50,974 bases of DNA from the NCBI GenBank assembly GCA_012728915.1, contig JAAYEC010000027.1:1-50974 (forward strand), in the 5' to 3' direction. Positions 34,097-42,572 of the stretch are shown here, piece after piece; within the stretch, counting starts at the first letter, position 1; each line of letters begins with the position of its first letter. Origin of the DNA: Deltaproteobacteria bacterium. Lineage in GTDB: Bacteria > Desulfobacterota > Syntrophia > Syntrophales > UBA2192. The translations under genes and the position numbers were made by a program. Below the pieces are notes generated by a model. That model had not been told where the DNA came from and did not search any database. It saw only the letters and a program-made list of their open reading frames with translations.

Positions 34097-35794
34097 ATGA
34101 CACGGCACAGCGATCGACCGGCGGCGCCGGCCCTGAAGCCCATCATCGAGATAGCGGCGTCCGTCGGCCTTTCCGAGGACGACCTGGAAACCTACGGCCG
34201 GTACAAGGCCAAGGTAAGGCTCGAGGCCATCCGCCGGTTTCAGAGGCGCCCCGATGCGTCGCTGATTCTCGTCTCGGCCATGACGCCCACCCCGGCGGGC
34301 GAGGGCAAGACCACCGTCTCCATCGGGCTCGCCCAGGCCCTGGCCAGATTGGGAAAGGCCACCATCGCGGCGCTCCGGGAGCCGTCCATGGGCCCCGTGT
34401 TCGGCATGAAGGGAGGCGCCACGGGGGGAGGGCTCTCCCGCGTCCACCCGGTGGATGACATCAACCTGCACTTCACCAACGACTTTCACGCCGTGGAGAG
34501 CGCCCACAATCTGCTCTCCACCATCGTGGACAACTCGGTCTACCATGACAACCCCCTGAACATCGACCCGCGGAAGATCACCTGGCGCCGCGTCCTGGAC
34601 ATGAACGACCGCTTCCTCCGGGACATCGTCATCGGCCTCGGCGGCTCCATCAACGGCGTGCCCCGGGAAACGGGGTTCGACATCGTCCCCTCCAGCGAGA
34701 TCATGGCCATCCTGTGCCTTTCCCGGACCTACGCGGAGCTGAAAGAGAAGATCCGCAGGGTCCTGGTGGGGTTCACCCACGACAATCGGCCGGTGATGGC
34801 GGCGGACCTGAAGGTGGAGGGGGCCGTCACGGCGCTGCTGAAGTATGCCCTGCTGCCCAACCTCGTGCAGACCACGGAAAACGTCCCGGCGATCATCCAC
34901 GGCGGGCCTTTCGCCAACATCGCCCAGGGCACGAGCAGCATCATGGGCACCGATCTGGCGCTCCGCCTGGCCGATTACGTGGTCACCGAGGCCGGGTTCG
35001 GGTTCGATCTGGGCGCCGAGAAGTTTTTCGACATCGTCGCCCCCTACGGCAACCTGGACCCGCGCATCGTGGTCCTCGTGGCGACGGTGCGGGCCCTGAA
35101 GTACCACGCCGGTGTCGCCCGGGAGGATCTCGACCGGTCCAACCCCAGGGCGGCCGTCCTCGGCATGGCCAATCTCCGGAAGCATTACCAGAACATCGAC
35201 AAATTCCGCATTCCCTGCATCGTCGCCCTGAATCGCTTTCCGTCCGACACGGACGAGGAGGTGAGGGCCGTCGTCAAGGCGGCGGAAAACGAGGGGATGA
35301 ACATCGCGCCCTGCGATATCTTCCGCCTGGGCGGCGAAGGGGGTCTGGAACTGGCCGAAAGGACAATCTCGATCCTTCAAAACGCGCCGGGCTGTTTCCG
35401 TCCTCTCTACGACTGGGAACTCCCCGTGGAGGACAAGATCTTCAAGGTGGCCGGCGAGATCTACGGCGCCGTCTCCATCGACTACCAGCCCCTGGCCCGG
35501 CGAAATCTCGACCTGATCAACCGCTACGGCTTCGATAAACTTCCCGTCTGCATCGCCAAGACGCAGCAGTCCCTTTCCGACAACCCCAGCCTCCTGGGGC
35601 TTCCCCGCGACTTCATCGTGACCGTCCGGGAGATCAAGATCGCCTCCGGGGCCGGGTTCCTCATCCCCATCACGGGCGAGATCCTCCGCATGCCAGGCCT
35701 GTCGAAGATGCCCGCCGCCTACAACATCGACATCGACGACGAGGGCGTCATCACCGGCGTAAGCAGCCCGGGAGAGATCGGCCCGCTGACGTAG
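34097..35794 (+). CDS. fhs: Formate--tetrahydrofolate ligase
   Basis: 565 residues. It makes 10-formyl-THF from formate, THF and ATP, the entry of formate to the methyl branch of the Wood-Ljungdahl pathway. The P-loop-like TPTPAGEGKTT is in place, with REPSMGPVFGMKGGATGGG and the C-terminal KIASGAGFLIPITGEI. The start is 4 bp after the ACT gene, which suggests translational coupling; no clear ribosome site is seen. A strong bidirectional terminator lies downstream at 35939-35973. Confidence 0.95.
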   Translation: MTRHSDRPAAPALKPIIEIAASVGLSEDDLETYGRYKAKVRLEAIRRFQRRPDASLILVSAMTPTPAGEGKTTVSIGLAQALARLGKATIAALREPSMGPVFGMKGGATGGGLSRVHPVDDINLHFTNDFHAVESAHNLLSTIVDNSVYHDNPLNIDPRKITWRRVLDMNDRFLRDIVIGLGGSINGVPRETGFDIVPSSEIMAILCLSRTYAELKEKIRRVLVGFTHDNRPVMAADLKVEGAVTALLKYALLPNLVQTTENVPAIIHGGPFANIAQGTSSIMGTDLALRLADYVVTEAGFGFDLGAEKFFDIVAPYGNLDPRIVVLVATVRALKYHAGVAREDLDRSNPRAAVLGMANLRKHYQNIDKFRIPCIVALNRFPSDTDEEVRAVVKAAENEGMNIAPCDIFRLGGEGGLELAERTISILQNAPGCFRPLYDWELPVEDKIFKVAGEIYGAVSIDYQPLARRNLDLINRYGFDKLPVCIAKTQQSLSDNPSLLGLPRDFIVTVREIKIASGAGFLIPITGEILRMPGLSKMPAAYNIDIDDEGVITGVSSPGEIGPLT

Positions 35795-35824
35795 CAGCTT
35801 CGCTGCGAGTGAATAGAAAAATAT

Positions 35825-35862
35825 GTCATTGCGAGACGAGCCTTGCGAGGCGTGGCAATGAC
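35825..35862. repeat. Palindromic repeat, short copy C
   Basis: GTCATTGC (35825-35832, continuing GAG) and GCAATGAC (35855-35862) form a 38-bp palindrome of the same family as copies A and B, with a shorter centre. It lies after fhs. Confidence 0.75.
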
Positions 35863-35938
35863 TCTTTTTCCACTTTCCGATCCCGACGCCAACGCCGGAA
35901 TCGCGAATCCCTTCTTCACTGAACCCTGGACCCCACGC

Positions 35939-35973
35939 AAAAAAGGCGATCCCGAACGGGGGATCGCCTTTTT
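35939..35973. terminator. Bidirectional intrinsic terminator
   Basis: GGCGATCCC (35945-35953) pairs with GGGATCGCC (35960-35968), with a run of A on the left and TTTTT on the right. This gives a good intrinsic terminator in both directions. It separates the convergent fhs and acyl-CoA dehydrogenase genes. Confidence 0.9.
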
Positions 35974-35991
35974 GCTGATTCGCTATGCAAA

Positions 35992-37149
35992 TTACTTCAG
36001 GCTGCTCAGGATGTCCCTGGCGATGATGAGGCGCTGGATCTGGTTCGTTCCCTCGTAGATCGAGGTGATGCGAACGTCGCGCGCGTAGCGCTCCACGGGG
36101 AATTCGTTGGTGTAGCCGTATCCGCCCAGGATCTGGATGGCCTTGTAGCAGGCTCTCTCGGCCGCTTCCGTGGCGTAGTACTTGGCCATGGAGGCCTCGC
36201 GCGCGAAGAACTTGCCCTGCTCTTTCTTGAAGGCCGCGTTCATGAGCAGCAGCCGCGCCGCCTCGAGTTCCGTGTAGCTCTCGGCGATCATCCACTGGAT
36301 GGCCTGGAAGTTCGTGATGGGCTGGTCGAACTGGGTGCGGTTCATGGCGTACTTGGTGGCGTACTCGATGGCCGCCAGGCCGCAGCCGAGGCCCAGGGAG
36401 CCGATGCCGATGCGCCCGCCCGCCAACTCGCCGACGGCGGTGCGGAAGCCGTCGTTGAGTTTGCCCATGAGGGCCGTCTTCGGGATGCGGCAGTCTTCGA
36501 AGAGCAACTCGTTGGTGGCCGAGGCGTGCTGTCCCATCTTGTGCTCGGCGCGTCCCACGGTGAACCCCTTCGTTCCGTTTTCCACGAGGAAGGTGCTGAT
36601 GCCTTTGCCTTTCGGGGCCTTGGGGTCCGTGACGGCCCAGACGACGCAGACGCCTGCGTACTCGGCGCTCGTGATGAAGATCTTCGAGCCGTTGAGCACC
36701 CAGGAGTCGCCGTCCAGGACGGCCGTGGTCTTCATCCCCGAGGGGTCGGAGCCCGCCATCGTCTCCGTCAGGCCGAAGCCCCCCGCGTAGTATTCACCCG
36801 AGGCGATCTTGGGGATGTAGGCCTTCTTCTGTTCCTCCGTGCCGATGGCCTGAATGACCTCGCAGACCATGTTGTTGACGGACATGGTGACGCCCGTCGA
36901 GGCGCAGGCCTTGCCGATCTCGGTGATGGCCAGGCTGAAGGCGATGACGCCGGCCTCGGAGCCGCCGTACTGCTCCTTCACGTTGATGGCCATGAGCCCC
37001 AATTCGCCGAGCTTCCGCAGGTTCTTCAGGAAGGTCTCGCGGTCTCCCTGCTGGTCCAGCTTGGCGGCGACGGGGTCAAGCTCCGATTTGGCGAAGTTGC
37101 GCGCCGTGTCCTGTATCATTTTCTGGGTTTCTGTCAGCTCCAGATTCAT
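35992..37149 (-). CDS. Acyl-CoA dehydrogenase
   Basis: 385 residues, standard length. FAD-dependent dehydrogenation of an acyl-CoA, with electrons normally passed to ETF. FGLTETMAGSDPSG and the FAD-binding part RTQFDQPITNFQAIQW are clear, and the catalytic Glu366 lies in IYEGTNQIQR. This site matches the short-chain (butyryl-CoA) type. The substrate is unknown; the neighbouring glutaconate CoA-transferase-like genes hint at a dicarboxylic or ring-derived acyl-CoA. GGAGGAAG precedes the start. It lies 207 bp after gctB, with hairpins between. Confidence 0.9.
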   Translation of the reverse strand: MNLELTETQKMIQDTARNFAKSELDPVAAKLDQQGDRETFLKNLRKLGELGLMAINVKEQYGGSEAGVIAFSLAITEIGKACASTGVTMSVNNMVCEVIQAIGTEEQKKAYIPKIASGEYYAGGFGLTETMAGSDPSGMKTTAVLDGDSWVLNGSKIFITSAEYAGVCVVWAVTDPKAPKGKGISTFLVENGTKGFTVGRAEHKMGQHASATNELLFEDCRIPKTALMGKLNDGFRTAVGELAGGRIGIGSLGLGCGLAAIEYATKYAMNRTQFDQPITNFQAIQWMIAESYTELEAARLLLMNAAFKKEQGKFFAREASMAKYYATEAAERACYKAIQILGGYGYTNEFPVERYARDVRITSIYEGTNQIQRLIIARDILSSLK

Positions 37150-37182
37150 AAATGCTTCCTCCCCTCTCCAGGATTTAAGCTG

Positions 37183-37217
37183 GACGGTCCTTGCGGGCGC
37201 AAGGGCCGTCTTCTTTT
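37183..37217 (+). terminator. Terminator-like hairpin on the strand opposite to the genes
   Basis: GACGGTCCTTGCG (37183-37195) pairs with CGCAAGGGCCGTC (37198-37210) with one mismatch, followed on plus by TTCTTTT. It reads as an intrinsic terminator for plus-strand transcripts, yet both flanking genes run on minus. In the minus transcript it would be a leader stem before the acyl-CoA dehydrogenase. Confidence 0.6.
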
Positions 37218-37291
37218 GCCCCCGTTAGGAAACCACCCGCCCGCGGCGCTCCCGGCGCGGATGGATGTTCGCCCATATCAGGAAATGAGGA

Positions 37292-37337
37292 AGAGGTCAA
37301 GGAGGGGTTCGTCGCCGAACCGCACCCCTTGACCTCT
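37292..37337 (-). terminator. Long hairpin after the gctAB pair
   Basis: AGAGGTCAAGG (37292-37302) pairs with CCTTGACCTCT, with a further inner GGTTCG/CGAACC stem. It lies 20 bp past the gctB stop in the minus direction. No strong T run follows on minus, so it may slow or partly end transcription, or protect the mRNA end. Confidence 0.55.
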
Positions 37338-37356
37338 CTCCTTGGCGTCGGACGAA

Positions 37357-38256
37357 TCAGCCGTTGATGATCTTCTGGATCGACGCAGGGTATTCAACCT
37401 TCTGCGGCAGGAAGATCAGCTCCGCGTCGACGAACTCTCTCAGGACGAAAAGCTCCCGATAGGTGGGCGGCTTAGTCTCGCCCTTGACGTTCTTCACGTT
37501 GAGGTCAAACCCGCAGTTTTCCTTGATCTGCTCCACGGTGACGCCGGGGTGGAACGTCTCGAGGAAAATTTCGCCCTTGTCGTCGAACTTGTAGACGCCC
37601 ATGTTGGTCACGACGGCCACGGGGCCGGAGTCCGCGTAGGGAGTTCCCTTCCAGACTTCCTTCTTGGGCCTCCACTCGTTCTTCTTGAAGTCCCAGCACC
37701 ACCAGCCGGGGGTCGTGGTGTACTCGTTACGCTCCAGGAAACGCCTCTTTTCCTGGAGGATGATGTAAGCCACCCTCTTGGACAGCGTCCCGATGTCGGA
37801 GTTGCCGCCGGAGCCCGTGAAGCGGTGCGCGGGCGACCAGTAGTCGCCGATGGAAGTGACGTTGACGCCGCCGTACTTGTCGATGGCCGCCCCGCCGAGG
37901 AACCCCAGGGAAACAAAGCCCTGCTGGAGGAAGAAGCCGAAAGTGTCCACGAGGCCGCCCAGGGAGGAGCTCATGTTGGCCGCCCTCTGGTCGCAGACGG
38001 ACATGGGGACGTGCATCGTCTTGCCGTCGCAGATCCCCGCCTCGTAGATGAGAAGGGCGTTCGGCGCGTTCAGCATGTTCGCCGTCATGATGCCGACCAT
38101 GGGAAGGCCGGTTCCGGCGAACACGATGTCGTCGTTGCGAACCTGGTGAGCGATCTGGATGGCCATCAGCTCGGGGAGAATGAACTCGCCCGACTTTGCC
38201 GGCTCATCGGGAATTTTGTCGATCAATGCCATCAACTCTTCTGACGTTTTAGCCAT
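37357..38256 (-). CDS. Glutaconate CoA-transferase-like beta subunit
   Basis: 299 residues, family I CoA-transferase beta chain. The likely catalytic Glu is Glu72 in LLIYEAGICDG, which I align from memory with Glu54 of Acidaminococcus glutaconate CoA-transferase. GDYWSPAHRFTGSGG and EKRRFLERNEYTTTPGW are strongly similar to that enzyme. The ring-opening hydrolase IpdB is a related alternative, but I understand that family to lack this Glu. AAAGGGGGG precedes the start, and the alpha gene lies 20 bp upstream. The true acid may not be glutaconate. Confidence 0.85.
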   Translation of the reverse strand: MAKTSEELMALIDKIPDEPAKSGEFILPELMAIQIAHQVRNDDIVFAGTGLPMVGIMTANMLNAPNALLIYEAGICDGKTMHVPMSVCDQRAANMSSSLGGLVDTFGFFLQQGFVSLGFLGGAAIDKYGGVNVTSIGDYWSPAHRFTGSGGNSDIGTLSKRVAYIILQEKRRFLERNEYTTTPGWWCWDFKKNEWRPKKEVWKGTPYADSGPVAVVTNMGVYKFDDKGEIFLETFHPGVTVEQIKENCGFDLNVKNVKGETKPPTYRELFVLREFVDAELIFLPQKVEYPASIQKIING

Positions 38257-38276
38257 TGTTTGTGTCCCCCCTTTCT

Positions 38277-39326
38277 TTAGTAGCCGCTTCTTGCAACGGA
38301 CAGAGGCATCTTCATCCTGGGCGCCGGTTTCTTACCCCTCATGATCCTCGTGCTGTAGCCGGTGACGCTGTCGGCCTTGAGGTCGAGCAGCCGCTTGGCG
38401 CCGACTTTTGTCATCACCTCTTCCCACGTCTTCGGCCCCCTGACCCAGTCGTCAACCCATTTCTTCAGGTCTTCGGTATTTCTCGACGCGACGTCCATGA
38501 CCCTCATGAAGGGCGCATCGTAGTCGTAGTAGAAGGGCACCGAACTCGGATAGCCGCCCCAGGGGCACTCGACGATGGCATCCACGACGAAGTAGGGGAT
38601 CTGGTTGTTTTCCGGGTTTTTGCGAAGCTCCGCTTCGGGCACGAGCTCTTCGCAGACCACGATGACCTTGTCGGCGGCAAAGCAGATCTCCTTGTCGATC
38701 GTGCCGATGCCGCGCCAGCGGGCTGTTCCCTTCTCACCGCACTGGGCCACGTGAATGACGGCGACATCCAGTCGGGCCGCGGGAAGCAGCATGACATTGC
38801 CCGCTCCGAAGAATGGGTCGGCCATTTCCTGGAATTTGAGTTTGGGAATCTTGGGATTCTTGCCCCTCAAGCCGGCCCGCCCGAGGGCGTCGTACTTGGG
38901 GTTGTACAGGTCGGAACCCAGCGGCGCGTAATAGGGAATGAATGGCGCGCCGATTGCGCCCGCGAGGAAGCGCATGGCCATGGCGCCATGGGAGTAGTCC
39001 TCCAGGATCATCTTCCCCGCCTTGTAGTTCCGCTCCAGGTTGACGTCGAGCTTGCCGGCCATCTCGCCCCAGCCCATCCAGTCCGTCTCGTAGATCTTGA
39101 TGGCCCCGACGGCATTGAGCATCCAGGTGCACACGCTGCCGTGGCGGTCCATCACGTGCAGGTCCTTGACGCCCTGCCGGACCATTTCCCAGGCGACGGC
39201 TGTAGGGTTCCTGTTGAAACCGGTGAATCCACCAAACCCGATCATGCATCCATCCTTGATGAATGTCTTAACGGCCTCTTCCAATGACATGACCCGGGCC
39301 TTTTTCGTTGCTCCACGTTTAAGCAT
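38277..39326 (-). CDS. Glutaconate CoA-transferase-like alpha subunit
   Basis: 349 residues, family I CoA-transferase alpha chain. IGFGGFTGFNRNPTAVAWEMV with RQGVKDL at the N terminus, AGKMILEDYSHGAMAMRF, and IPYFVVDAIVECPWGGYPSS followed by YDYD all follow the glutaconate CoA-transferase alpha pattern. It is about 30 residues longer than the Acidaminococcus protein, mainly at the ends. A perfect AAGGAGG sits before the ATG. It is the first gene of the minus-strand unit. Confidence 0.85.
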   Translation of the reverse strand: MLKRGATKKARVMSLEEAVKTFIKDGCMIGFGGFTGFNRNPTAVAWEMVRQGVKDLHVMDRHGSVCTWMLNAVGAIKIYETDWMGWGEMAGKLDVNLERNYKAGKMILEDYSHGAMAMRFLAGAIGAPFIPYYAPLGSDLYNPKYDALGRAGLRGKNPKIPKLKFQEMADPFFGAGNVMLLPAARLDVAVIHVAQCGEKGTARWRGIGTIDKEICFAADKVIVVCEELVPEAELRKNPENNQIPYFVVDAIVECPWGGYPSSVPFYYDYDAPFMRVMDVASRNTEDLKKWVDDWVRGPKTWEEVMTKVGAKRLLDLKADSVTGYSTRIMRGKKPAPRMKMPLSVARSGY

Positions 39327-39854
39327 TGTTACCTCCTTTTCTTGACAGGTAGAGCGCCACGAAGAATCCTGAGATGAATTAATAAAAAACTCCCCCCAAA
39401 ACGCTTAAAGCCGGCGATTCACCTCCTTTCCAATTGAATATGAGAAAAGCTCAGTCCCTGACTGCTGATGCTTTACTCTTTCCTTCGTTGCCGTAACGTG
39501 AACACGAGACCTTCCGTGCTTGGGAACCCGCAAGATGATCCCCCGGGCGCACTTCAGGTGTTCGGTCTTTCCTGTTCGGATGAAAAACGTGAAGAACGAT
39601 GCCCGTGGTAACGGGGATTCTTCCGGATCGCGCTTGTTCAGCGAGTGAATGTTCCCGGGGAAAGCGGCCGCTTTCGCCCGGCACCTGCCGCATTGGTTGA
39701 CGGGGTAGGGGCGCGAAGCCCTGCTGGGGCCCGACGCCGCATGGATGACTTCCTTATTATCGGAAACCCCGCTCGGCGGAGAACATCATGTCGGGAGAGC
39801 GTATATCAAAGCCCGAAAAAAGGTGTTTTCGGCACTCCTGTAATACAAGAAGGC

Positions 39855-39882
39855 TTTATATTAGTCGAAGCCGCACTGTCAA
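39855..39882 (-). promoter_or_regulatory. Strong sigma-70 promoter reading towards gctA
   Basis: On minus: TTGACA (complement of 39877-39882, perfect), 16-bp spacer, TATAAA (complement of 39855-39860, 5 of 6). The start point would be about 39848, leaving a leader of about 520 nt if it serves gctA. Confidence 0.6.
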
Positions 39883-40006
39883 GGAAAAATTGGGTTTTCC
39901 CCGGGAAAAATCAACCCCGCGTCGCTGCAGCGGCCACAGCGACGCGGCATGGCCGCGGTACTGCAGGCCTTTTGTTTCAATTTTGAGCGGATAGTGGTAT
40001 AGACTT

Positions 40007-40086
40007 CGAGGATTTCGAGCGCAGCGAAGCAATCTCAACCGTGTCACGGGATTACCGCGTCGGTCTTACGCCCTCCTCGCAATGAC
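40007..40086. repeat. Palindromic repeat, degenerate copy D
   Basis: The right end CTCGCAATGAC (40076-40086) is intact and the inner GCGAAGCAATCTC is recognisable, but the left GTCATTGCGAG end is eroded. It lies upstream of the TPR lipoprotein gene. Confidence 0.6.
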
Positions 40087-40151
40087 GGATCGGCACTGAA
40101 ACGGATTTTGAAAGACTGAAGTAAACATACAAGACCTTTCTGGAGGTACTG

Positions 40152-42431
40152 ATGCATCATCGCAATCGCTGGACGTTGGCCATCGCGGCGATTCTTTGCG
40201 CCGTTTTCCTCGCAGGCATTGCCGGCTGCAGCAAGGAGGGCAAGAAGGAGGGCCACTTCAAGAAGGGCGAGACCTACCTGTCGGAGGACAAGTTCCGCGA
40301 AGCCGTCATCGAGTTCAAGAACGTCCTGCAGATCGACCCCAACGACGCGAAGGCGCAGCTCAAGCTCGGCATAGCCCAGCTGGGGGCGGGTGATCCCCGC
40401 GAGGCCTATGCGGCATTCAGCAAGGCGATCGAGCTTGATCCCGACTCCCTGGAGGCCCGGGTGCAGCTGGGCCGGCTCTTCCTCATGGCGCGGGAACCCG
40501 AGAAGGCCCGCGAGCAGGCGAAATACATCATCGGGAAGGAACCCGGCAACGCCAAGGGGCATCAGCTGATGAGCATGGTCTACCTCGGTGACCGCAAGCT
40601 CCCCGAGGCCATCGCCGAGGCTGAAAAGGCCGTCGAGGCCGATCCGAAAAAGGCGGAGAGCCGCCTGCACCTGGCCGGCCTGTACATCCTGAACAAGGAC
40701 CTGCCCAGGGCCGAGGAGGCCTTCAAGGCCGCCGTGGCGTCCGAACCCGATTCCGTCCAGGCGCGCCTGGCCCTGGCGGGCTTCTATGCCCGCTCGGGCA
40801 AGCCGAAGGAGGCCGAGGAGACCTACCTGGAGGCGACGAAGGCGGCCGGCAGGGAGCCTTCCGCCCGGGTCGCCCTCGGGAACTTCTACCTCTCCCAGAG
40901 GCGGCTGGAGGATGCGGAAAAGCAGTTCATCCAGGCCGCTGAAGCGGCCCCGAAGAAGGCCGCCGCCCTTGTCTACCTGGGCGACTTCTACCTGGCCTGG
41001 CAGAAGCGCGACAAGGCCCTCGAGAGCTACAGAAAGGCCGCCGACAGCGAGCCCGAAAACATCGCGCCCCAAGTGAAGCTTGCCGAGTACTACCTGGCCG
41101 AGCGCAAGACCGATGAGGCATCGAAGGCGCTCGAGAAGATCCAGAAGATCAACCCCAGGAGCCACGAGGGGACGATCATCAAGGCGCAGATCCTCGTGGC
41201 AAGAAACGAGTTCGCCGAAGGGATTACCCTCCTGCAGGGCTATTTGAAGGATAATCCCAAGTCGCCCGCGGGGCACTACTACCTGGGGCTGGCCCAGTTC
41301 GGAAACCGCGAGGTGCAGCAGGCCAAGGCCTCGATCGCAGAGGCCATCAAGCTCAACCCCCGGTGGCTCGAACCCCGGCTCGTGCTGGCGGACCTGGCAA
41401 TCTCGACGGGCGACAGCAAGACGGCCATCGAGACCCTCCAGGCCGTCCTCAAGGAGGACCCGAGAAACGCGCGCGCGCTGATGAGTCTCGGAAACGCCTA
41501 CGCCGTCAGGAGCGACTGGGCGAAGGCCGAAAGCGTCTTTGACGAACTCATCAGGGTGAGCCCCCAGAATGCCATGGCCTATGTCCAGTCCGGCCGCGTC
41601 TATCTTGCCCGCAAGCATGAGAAGGAGGCCCTGGCCCGCTTCGAGAAGGCCCTGACGCTGCAGCCGGGCGCCGCCGAGCCCATGCGGTTCATCGTCAACG
41701 CCTACATGGGCCGCGGCGAGGCCCAGAAGGCGATCGACCGGGTCGAGGCCCAGTTGAAGGCGGCCCCCGGCAACCCCTACTTCTACAACCTGCTCGGGGC
41801 ACTCTACGAGACGAAGAAGGATATGGCCAGGGCCGAGCAGTACTACCGCAAGTCGATCGAGTCGAATCCCGACGCCCCCGACCTCTACGTGTCCATTGCC
41901 AGCTTCTACGCAAGGCGGAACATGGCCGACAAGGCCGTTGGCGAGCTCAACGCGGCCCTGCAGAAGAACCCCGATTCCGTCTCGGCCCTCATGGCACTGG
42001 CCGGCATCTACCAGAGCCAGAACAAGTATGACCTGGCCAAGGAAAACTACCGGAAAGTATTGAAGATCAACCCCAAATTCCCACCGGCGGCCAATAACCT
42101 CGCCTACATCTACGCAGACGAAAACACCAATATCGACGAGGCCCTGACCCTGGCCCAGTCGGCCAGGGAGGCCCTGCCCGACAACCCCTACATGGCCGAC
42201 ACACTGGGGTGGGTCTACTATCGAAAGAATGTCTACACCCGGGCCATCGTTTACCTGAAAGAGGCGGCCGAAAAGCTTCCCAACCAGCCCACGGTCCGAT
42301 ACCACCTCGGCATGGCCTATCACAAGAACGGCAATGCCGACCTTGCCAGGAAAGAACTCGGCAAGGCCCTCGAGCTTGACCCGAAACTCAGGGGAAATGA
42401 AGAGGCGAAGGCCATCCTGCAAAAAAAGTAA
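40152..42431 (+). CDS. prsT: TPR-repeat lipoprotein of the XrtA/PEP-CTERM system (PrsT-like)
   Basis: 759 residues. A lipoprotein signal ends in LAGIAGC (Cys near 26). The rest is almost entirely tetratricopeptide repeats of 34 residues, about 20 copies, such as REAVIEFKNVLQIDPNDAKA. The size, architecture and place beside exopolysaccharide genes match PrsT, a putative lipoprotein of PEP-CTERM systems. TPR arrays of this kind bind partner proteins at the membrane. TGGAGGTAC precedes the ATG. A terminator follows at 42457-42489. Confidence 0.8.
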   Translation: MHHRNRWTLAIAAILCAVFLAGIAGCSKEGKKEGHFKKGETYLSEDKFREAVIEFKNVLQIDPNDAKAQLKLGIAQLGAGDPREAYAAFSKAIELDPDSLEARVQLGRLFLMAREPEKAREQAKYIIGKEPGNAKGHQLMSMVYLGDRKLPEAIAEAEKAVEADPKKAESRLHLAGLYILNKDLPRAEEAFKAAVASEPDSVQARLALAGFYARSGKPKEAEETYLEATKAAGREPSARVALGNFYLSQRRLEDAEKQFIQAAEAAPKKAAALVYLGDFYLAWQKRDKALESYRKAADSEPENIAPQVKLAEYYLAERKTDEASKALEKIQKINPRSHEGTIIKAQILVARNEFAEGITLLQGYLKDNPKSPAGHYYLGLAQFGNREVQQAKASIAEAIKLNPRWLEPRLVLADLAISTGDSKTAIETLQAVLKEDPRNARALMSLGNAYAVRSDWAKAESVFDELIRVSPQNAMAYVQSGRVYLARKHEKEALARFEKALTLQPGAAEPMRFIVNAYMGRGEAQKAIDRVEAQLKAAPGNPYFYNLLGALYETKKDMARAEQYYRKSIESNPDAPDLYVSIASFYARRNMADKAVGELNAALQKNPDSVSALMALAGIYQSQNKYDLAKENYRKVLKINPKFPPAANNLAYIYADENTNIDEALTLAQSAREALPDNPYMADTLGWVYYRKNVYTRAIVYLKEAAEKLPNQPTVRYHLGMAYHKNGNADLARKELGKALELDPKLRGNEEAKAILQKK

Positions 42432-42456
42432 GCCCGAAGACCGCCACCTACAAAAA

Positions 42457-42489
42457 AAGGAGGTCGGTATTTTTAGCCGACCTTCTTTT
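42457..42489 (+). terminator. Intrinsic terminator after the TPR lipoprotein gene
   Basis: AAGGAGGTCGG (42457-42467) pairs with CCGACCTTCTT (42477-42487) with one mismatch and a 9-nt loop. It is followed by TT, with A-rich sequence on the left. It is a clear end for the upstream transcript. Confidence 0.75.
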
Positions 42490-42555
42490 CTTTGCTTGCA
42501 GGAAATCCATCATAAATCCGAAATAACCCTTAAATTCACCCGATTGAAGAAAGAT

Positions 42556-42572
42556 ATTGTAAAAAATTTTTA
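42556..42572. promoter_or_regulatory. TGTAAA-N5-TTTACA dyad, candidate enhancer site 1
   Basis: A 17-bp dyad, TGTAAA-AAATT-TTTACA, located about 102 bp before the -24 box of the sigma-54 promoter at 42674. This is the usual distance for an NtrC-type enhancer, and the half-site plus 5-bp gap layout is like that of NtrC sites. An identical dyad apart from the centre occurs at 43012. Confidence 0.6.

Larger units (their letters stand above)
39327..40151. other. Long region between gctA and the exopolysaccharide locus
   Basis: 825 bp with no gene I can support. On minus it holds a strong promoter (39855-39882) about 520 nt before gctA, a hairpin CCGAAAA/TTTTCGG near 39817-39836, and a ribosome-site-like AAAGGAGGTGAATCG (complement of about 39415-39429) without a start codon. 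On its right side lies palindromic repeat copy D. A long leader RNA or a small RNA is possible. Confidence 0.45.

Noticed and set aside
39413-39431. Sequence like the 3' end of 16S rRNA (GATTCACCTCCTTT)
   Set aside because: There is no rRNA body next to it. It is better read as a ribosome-site-like word on the minus strand.
39451-39693. An 80-residue open frame on minus before gctA
   Set aside because: No ribosome site and no recognisable family; the residue mix fits a chance frame.
40044-42422. A 792-residue open frame on minus opposite the TPR lipoprotein
   Set aside because: It is the shadow of a highly repetitive GC-rich gene. The plus frame has a lipobox and regular TPR units.
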